A stretch of 64,000 bases of DNA from NCBI GenBank assembly GCA_902601315.1, contig CACKMS010000001.1, forward strand, positions 62,001 through 126,000. The letters are read 5' to 3'. Below the pieces are notes generated by a model. The model made no database searches and was not told the DNA's origin. It worked only from the letters and a program-made list of their open reading frames with translations. The DNA comes from an uncultured Pelagibacteraceae bacterium. Lineage in GTDB: Bacteria; Pseudomonadota; Alphaproteobacteria; Pelagibacterales; Pelagibacteraceae. This document shows positions 59,030-64,000 of the stretch, piece by piece. Each line of letters begins with the position of its first letter. Position 1 is the first letter of the stretch. Both the position numbers and the translations under genes were made by a program.

Positions 59030-59760
59030 TGTTGGAAATAAACAATTTAGAAGCAGGTATTGATAACAAAGAAATTCTAAAAGGACTTTGCTTAAAAATA
59101 AATCCTGGAGAAGTTCATGCAATAATGGGTCCAAACGGATCAGGAAAAAGTACTTTATCAAATATTTTATCTGGAAAAAAAGGTTATGAAATCAAAGGCG
59201 ATGTAAAATTTGAAAATTCCAACTTACTCGATCTTGAAATTGAAGAGAGAGCCCATAAAGGAATATTTTTAGCATTCCAGTATCCTCTAGAAATTCCAGG
59301 TGTAAACACTAACAACTTTTTAAAAACTTCATTAAATGCTGTGAAAAAAGCAAAAGGTGAAAAAGAATTAGATGCAATTGAATTTCTTAAGCTTGTGAAA
59401 GAAAAATCTGCACAATTAAAATTTGATCAAAATATTCTGTCACGACAGCTAAATGTAGGATTTTCAGGAGGAGAAAAGAAAAAAAATGAAATTCTTCAAA
59501 TGTCTATCTTAAATCCAAAATTATCAATATTAGATGAAACAGACTCTGGTTTAGATATTGATGCACTTAAAATAGTTTCCGATGGAGTAAACTCATTAAG
59601 AAATACAAATAATTCTTTTTTAATAATAACGCATTATCAAAGGTTACTTAATTATATAAAGCCAGATTTCGTTCATGTTTTGAAAGATGGCAAAATTATA
59701 AAAACTGGGAATTTTGAACTAGCACTAGAATTAGAAAAACAAGGTTATGAGAGTTTATAA
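59029..59760 (+). CDS. sufC: Fe-S cluster assembly ATPase SufC
   Basis: MGPNGSGKSTLSNILSG, FLAFQYPLEIPGV, FSGGEKKKNEILQM, LDETDSGLDIDAL. Confidence 0.98.
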   Translation: MLEINNLEAGIDNKEILKGLCLKINPGEVHAIMGPNGSGKSTLSNILSGKKGYEIKGDVKFENSNLLDLEIEERAHKGIFLAFQYPLEIPGVNTNNFLKTSLNAVKKAKGEKELDAIEFLKLVKEKSAQLKFDQNILSRQLNVGFSGGEKKKNEILQMSILNPKLSILDETDSGLDIDALKIVSDGVNSLRNTNNSFLIITHYQRLLNYIKPDFVHVLKDGKIIKTGNFELALELEKQGYESL

Positions 59761-60981
59761 ATGTTAAAAGAAAATTTAGAATTTGAGAGTTTAACTTATG
59801 AAACTTTAGGAAACACTAAAGAGCGTAAAGAGCATTTTTTTAAATTTGTAGAAAGTGGGTTTCCCTCAAAAAAATTGGAAGATTGGAAGTTTTCAGATTT
59901 AAAATCTATTATAAATAAAAACATAAAAGAGCTTAAATTTGGCTTTAATACCATTGAAAATAAAAGTTACAATTTAAAATTTATAAAAAATTTTGAACAT
60001 TCAAAAATTGTTATTTTAAATGGAGAGTTCCTATCAGCAGATATTTTAGATATAGATAAAAATAAAATAGAGATAAAAAATGAAAACTTGATTTTTAGTG
60101 AAAGTTTGAATGAACCTTTAAATAATTTGAATAAGGCTTTTGCGAGTAAATTAATTAAATTAAATGTTTTAGAGGGCAAAATTGTAGAAAAACCTTTAGT
60201 TATTTATCACATATGTGATTTAGATAGCGAAACAAATTTAATTAATACAAGATTTGAATTAACTCTTCATAAAAATTCATCTTTATCAACTTTGAATTTA
60301 TTCGAAGATAAATCAGTTAGTGGTTTTAATAATCATAACTTTAATATTGTTATAAATAAAAATTCAAACCTTAAAAATTATATTTTTGATTTAAATAAAA
60401 ATCAAAATTTAAGATACAGCTTCACTAATATTGATATTTATGAAAACGGTAATTCAGAAAACTTTATTTATTCATCTGGATCTAAATTTTCAAAATATGA
60501 AATAAACAGTAATTTAAAAGAAAAATATAGCTCTGCTTTTATTAATGGGATTATAAATTTAGACAAGAACAATCATCATGAAATTAAAACAAATATTAAC
60601 CATTTGGGTGAAAATACAAAAAGTTATCAATTAATAAAAAGTGTTTTAAACGATAAGTCTACTGGAGTTTATCAAGGTAAAATTTTTGTTAACGATCAAG
60701 CTCAAAAAACAGACGGATATCAATTAAGTAAAGCCTTACTTTTAAACGAAAATACAGAATTTAATGGTAAACCAGAATTAGAAATTTACGCAGATGATGT
60801 AAAATGTTCTCATGGTTCTACTTCAGGCAATTTGGATGAAAACTCCATATTTTACCTAATGTCTAGAGGTTTAAATTACGATCAGGCAAAAAAGTTACTA
60901 ATAGATGGTTTCATTAATGATGTAATTGAAAAAATAACAAACATCGAAATACAGAAATATCTAAAGGAGGTCATAAATTAA
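59761..60981 (+). CDS. sufD: Fe-S cluster assembly protein SufD
   Basis: GVYQGKIFVNDQAQKTDGYQLSKALLL, ADDVKCSHGSTSGNLDENSIFYLMSRGL. Confidence 0.96.
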   Translation: MLKENLEFESLTYETLGNTKERKEHFFKFVESGFPSKKLEDWKFSDLKSIINKNIKELKFGFNTIENKSYNLKFIKNFEHSKIVILNGEFLSADILDIDKNKIEIKNENLIFSESLNEPLNNLNKAFASKLIKLNVLEGKIVEKPLVIYHICDLDSETNLINTRFELTLHKNSSLSTLNLFEDKSVSGFNNHNFNIVINKNSNLKNYIFDLNKNQNLRYSFTNIDIYENGNSENFIYSSGSKFSKYEINSNLKEKYSSAFINGIINLDKNNHHEIKTNINHLGENTKSYQLIKSVLNDKSTGVYQGKIFVNDQAQKTDGYQLSKALLLNENTEFNGKPELEIYADDVKCSHGSTSGNLDENSIFYLMSRGLNYDQAKKLLIDGFINDVIEKITNIEIQKYLKEVIN

Positions 60982-62198
60982 TGGATATAGATAGCATTAA
61001 AAAAGAATTTCCAATATTTGATAACAAAGTTCAAAATAATGATCTTGTATATTTAGACAGCGCAAACTCCTCACAAAAACCAAGAGTAGTAATTGATAGA
61101 ATATATGATTTTTATTCTAAAGAGTTTTCTAACGTAGGTAGAAGTGTTCATTATTTAGCTGTTGCTGCAACAAATCTTTATGAAAATACAAGAACATCAG
61201 TTCAAAGATATATTAATGCCAAAGATAAGAATGAAATTGTATTTACCAAAGGTGCTACAGAAGCAATTAATTTGGTAGCAAATACCTTTGGGCAAAAGTA
61301 TCTAGAAGAGGGTGATGAAGTTTTATTAACAGAACTTGAACATCATTCTAATTATGTTCCTTGGCATTTCCTAAGAAATTCAAAAAAAATTAAAATTGAA
61401 TTTGCTGAGATTAATGAAGCAGGTGAGATAACTATTGAAGCAATAAAAAACAAAATAACTAGTAAAACAAAAATTATAAGCGTCACTCATTTATCAAATG
61501 TAACTGGAGCAATATTACCGATTAAGGAAATTGTAGAACTTGCACACTCAAAAAATATTCCTGTTTTAGTGGATGGTTGCCAAGGAGCACCACATTTAAA
61601 ATTAGATATGCAGGAATTAGATTGTGATTTTTATGCTATATCAGGACATAAAATGTATGGGCCAACAGGAATTGGGGTTTTATACGCAAAAAAGAAATGG
61701 TTAGACGATCTACCTCCATACCAAGGTGGTGGAGGAATGATAAATGAAGTTAAAAAAAGTGGAATTTCTTATGGTGAACTACCAAATAAATATGAGGCAG
61801 GCACAATGGCAACAGCCCAAGTAATTGCATTTAACGAATCTATAAAATTTATGGAAAAAGTTGGTATTGAAAATATAGAAAAGCACGAGAAAGAGTTATT
61901 GGATTATGGATTAGATATTTTGGGGAAAAATAATTCAATAAAAATTGTAGGCAATCCAAAAAATAAAGGTGGAGTGATTTCTTTTACCATTGAAGGTGTT
62001 CACCCACATGATATTGCAACTATTCTTGATGAAGATGGAGTAGCAATCAGAGCAGGACATCATTGTTGTCAGATATTGCATGAAAAGCTGAAACTCCCGG
62101 CCACTGCAAGAGCATCGTTTGGTATATATAATACAAAAGATGATATCGATCAATTAAGCCAATCAATAGAAAATTGTAAAAAAATATTTAACATATAA
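60981..62198 (+). CDS. sufS: Cysteine desulfurase SufS
   Basis: YLDSANSSQKP, FTKGATEAINLVA, ISGHKMYGPTGIGVLYAKK, RAGHHCCQ. Confidence 0.97.
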   Translation: MDIDSIKKEFPIFDNKVQNNDLVYLDSANSSQKPRVVIDRIYDFYSKEFSNVGRSVHYLAVAATNLYENTRTSVQRYINAKDKNEIVFTKGATEAINLVANTFGQKYLEEGDEVLLTELEHHSNYVPWHFLRNSKKIKIEFAEINEAGEITIEAIKNKITSKTKIISVTHLSNVTGAILPIKEIVELAHSKNIPVLVDGCQGAPHLKLDMQELDCDFYAISGHKMYGPTGIGVLYAKKKWLDDLPPYQGGGGMINEVKKSGISYGELPNKYEAGTMATAQVIAFNESIKFMEKVGIENIEKHEKELLDYGLDILGKNNSIKIVGNPKNKGGVISFTIEGVHPHDIATILDEDGVAIRAGHHCCQILHEKLKLPATARASFGIYNTKDDIDQLSQSIENCKKIFNI

Positions 62199-62662
62199 TG
62201 GACCTAAAAGAATTATATCAAGAAATTATTTTGGATCATGGTAAAAATCCTAGAAATTTAAGAAAAACTGAAAACTTTAATAAAGATGCTAAAGGGCATA
62301 ATCCTTTATGTGGAGATAACGTTCATATCTATTTAAAATTAAACGAAAATAAAAAAGTTGAGGATATTTCATTTGAAGGACATGGGTGCGCTATATCAAT
62401 GGCATCAGCCTCTATAATGACTGATTTAGTTAAAGGTAAAGAGGAAGCTGAGGTAAAAGAAATTGTAAACGATTTTTTAGATATGATTAAAGAAAAAGAG
62501 GAACTTCAAAATAAAATCTTAAATGAAGATGAAAAAACTAAATTAATGTGTCTATCGGGTGTAAAACAGTACCCAATGAGAGTAAAATGCGCCACTCTTT
62601 CTTGGCATACTCTTACATCAGCGATAGATGATTTTCAAAAAATAGTAAATACTGAAAGCTAA
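62198..62662 (+). CDS. sufU: SufU-like Fe-S scaffold / sulfur transfer protein
   Basis: LYQEIILDHGKNPRN, NPLCGDNVHIYL, GHGCAISMASASIMT, MRVKCATLSWHTL with insertion before the third Cys as in SufU. Confidence 0.9.
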   Translation: MDLKELYQEIILDHGKNPRNLRKTENFNKDAKGHNPLCGDNVHIYLKLNENKKVEDISFEGHGCAISMASASIMTDLVKGKEEAEVKEIVNDFLDMIKEKEELQNKILNEDEKTKLMCLSGVKQYPMRVKCATLSWHTLTSAIDDFQKIVNTES

Positions 62663-62664
62663 AA

Positions 62665-62961
62665 ATGAATCTAAAAGAAAAAGTAATTACAGAAATCAAA
62701 AAAATATACGACCCTGAAATCCCAGTAAATATTTATGAACTTGGTTTGATCTATGATATTAAAATCAAAGATAAAGATGTCCAAGTTAAGATGACGCTTA
62801 CAACACCTAATTGTCCAGTTGCAGAAAGTTTGCCTAAAGAAGTTAAGGATAGTATATTGGAACTTAAAGATGTTAATAAAGTTGATCTCGATTTGGTTTG
62901 GGATCCTCCATGGGACAAATCAATGATGTCAGAGGCAGCAAAATTAGAACTAAATTTATGA
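62665..62961 (+). CDS. sufT: SufT / DUF59 (MIP18-family) protein
   Basis: IYDPEIPVNIYELGLIYDIKI, MTLTTPNCPVAESLP, VDLVWDPPWDKSMMSEAAKLEL. Confidence 0.94.
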   Translation: MNLKEKVITEIKKIYDPEIPVNIYELGLIYDIKIKDKDVQVKMTLTTPNCPVAESLPKEVKDSILELKDVNKVDLDLVWDPPWDKSMMSEAAKLELNL

Positions 62962-63296
62962 CGAAACAAGTAATTTCATTAAGCGATAAAGCTGCTGAAA
63001 GAATAAAAGAGATTATGGCTAATGCTGAAAAAGATGCACTAGGTGTAAGAGTTTCAGTAAAATCTGGTGGTTGTGCGGGCATGTCTTATGTTATGGAATA
63101 CTTAAAAAAAACAAATCCAAATGACGAAATTATTGAGGATAAAGGAGTAAAAATATTTATTGACTCAGCAGCAGTAATTTATCTTCTAGGAACAAAAATG
63201 GACTATATTAAAGAGGAATTTTCATCGGCATTTATTTTCAAAAATCCGAACGAAACTGAAAGATGTGGATGTGGAGAATCTTTTAAAATTGAATAA
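62958..63296 (+). CDS. sufA: A-type Fe-S carrier (HesB/IscA/SufA family)
   Basis: GVRVSVKSGGCAGMSYVMEYL...ERCGCGESF; start reset to MTKQVISL (62958), overlapping sufT stop as ATGA. Confidence 0.95.
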   Translation: MTKQVISLSDKAAERIKEIMANAEKDALGVRVSVKSGGCAGMSYVMEYLKKTNPNDEIIEDKGVKIFIDSAAVIYLLGTKMDYIKEEFSSAFIFKNPNETERCGCGESFKIE

Positions 63297-63418
63297 TTTG
63301 ATATCTAAAAATATTATTTACACCAATATCTAAATTTCTTAATATAAACTGAATTTTATCTTTCTTTTAAGGTAAAAATATATTTTCGATGACCATGGTA
63401 ATTTTTATATAAGATAAC

Positions 63419-64000
63419 ATGAAGCAAAAAGGTAATATTCAATCTAATCCTGCTGCGTTATTAGAAAATTTAAAAGCAAAATCCAAAAGAGAAGCAAATT
63501 TATTTTTTTCATTATGTGAAAATGGTGAAAATTTTACTCACAGCAAAAAGTTAATTGAAGCATTAAACCGTTCTGGATTAAAATCGAATGATAACAGGCT
63601 ACAAAATCTTTTTAGAAGCCTTGAAGCTCACGGTGATAAGATTGTTTTTGAAGATTTTATAAATATAATAAGAACATCTGGGCTTTTGGTTGAAAAAGCA
63701 TTACGTGGTCAATTAGTGCTACCTGATTTTATAAATTTCTCAAAAAAAATTGATAAAATTTTTGATGAAGTAAAAACAATTATTTCAGGAGAATTGGCTT
63801 CTTATATACCACCGCTTGCTGAAGTAGACCCAAATCAATTCGGCATAGCAATTGTAACAACCGATGGACAAGTTTATGAAAGAGGCGACTCAAACAAAGA
63901 CTTTTCAATTCAGTCGATGTGTAAGCCATTTAATTACTGTTTCGCAATGGAACAATTAGGCCTTGAGGGAGTACATAAACATGTTGGTCAGGAACCATCA
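63419..64000 (+). CDS. glsA: Glutaminase with eukaryote-like N-terminal extension (truncated by window end)
   Basis: MKQKGNIQSNPAALLENLK...LRGQLVLPDFINFSKKIDKIFDEVKTIISGELASYIPPLAEVDPNQFGIAIVTTDGQVYERGDSNKDFSIQSMCKPFNYCFAMEQLGLEGVHKHVGQEPS; not in the ORF track because it runs off the end. Confidence 0.9.
   Translation, partial: MKQKGNIQSNPAALLENLKAKSKREANLFFSLCENGENFTHSKKLIEALNRSGLKSNDNRLQNLFRSLEAHGDKIVFEDFINIIRTSGLLVEKALRGQLVLPDFINFSKKIDKIFDEVKTIISGELASYIPPLAEVDPNQFGIAIVTTDGQVYERGDSNKDFSIQSMCKPFNYCFAMEQLGLEGVHKHVGQEPS

Noticed and set aside
62751-63082. Minus-strand ORFs opposite sufT/sufA, and the 20-aa N-terminal extension of sufA in the ORF track
   Set aside because: Antisense shadows; the extension overlaps sufT and does not fit the HesB/IscA family start, which is MTKQVISL at 62958.
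63297-63418. Search for a structured RNA upstream of the glutaminase gene
   Set aside because: 122-bp gap has only weak AT-rich complementarity and a repeated atatctaaa; no convincing stem set.
1-64000. tRNA, rRNA, CRISPR array, transposase or intact prophage
   Set aside because: No cloverleaf-compatible gap, rRNA motif, regularly spaced repeat array or transposase/integrase ORF was recognised; intergenic gaps are almost all under 130 bp.

Overview
This 64-kb window is a very AT-rich, extremely compact bacterial chromosome segment. Gene content, gene order and gene style look like a streamlined alphaproteobacterium, most plausibly Pelagibacterales/SAR11 (inferred, not searched). Most of it is housekeeping: gshAB, purF/cvpA, dnaB, rplI/rpsR/rpsF, fabD-fabG-acpP, gmk, ksgA-pdxA-surA-lptD-lptG-lptF, pepA, ndk, purN/purM, an hda-like gene, aspS, accBC, aroQ, thiSG, rne, a class A PBP, prfB, tyrS, anmK, and iscR-sufBCDSU-sufT-sufA. 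It ends inside a glutaminase gene. I see no rRNA, tRNA, CRISPR array or intact mobile element. The points most worth a second look are: (1) a tight operon of DMT permease, creatinase, glycine amidinotransferase and threonine aldolase, suggesting an uncharacterised guanidino-compound / 'glycine-catalysed arginase' pathway; (2) a decayed, repeated phage-antirepressor-like remnant with a tandem repeat and an inverted repeat in the only sizeable intergenic region; (3) prfB split by a programmed +1 frameshift that the ORF track misses; (4) an orphan NrdJ C-terminal-domain (NrdJb-like) protein; (5) a PhnZ-like HD-domain putative di-iron oxygenase; (6) absence of fabF from its usual place between acpP and gmk; (7) a strong IscR-type operator before iscR-suf; (8) interlocked convergent stop codons and head-to-head starts only 10-16 bp apart; (9) a mitochondrial-type glutaminase architecture.
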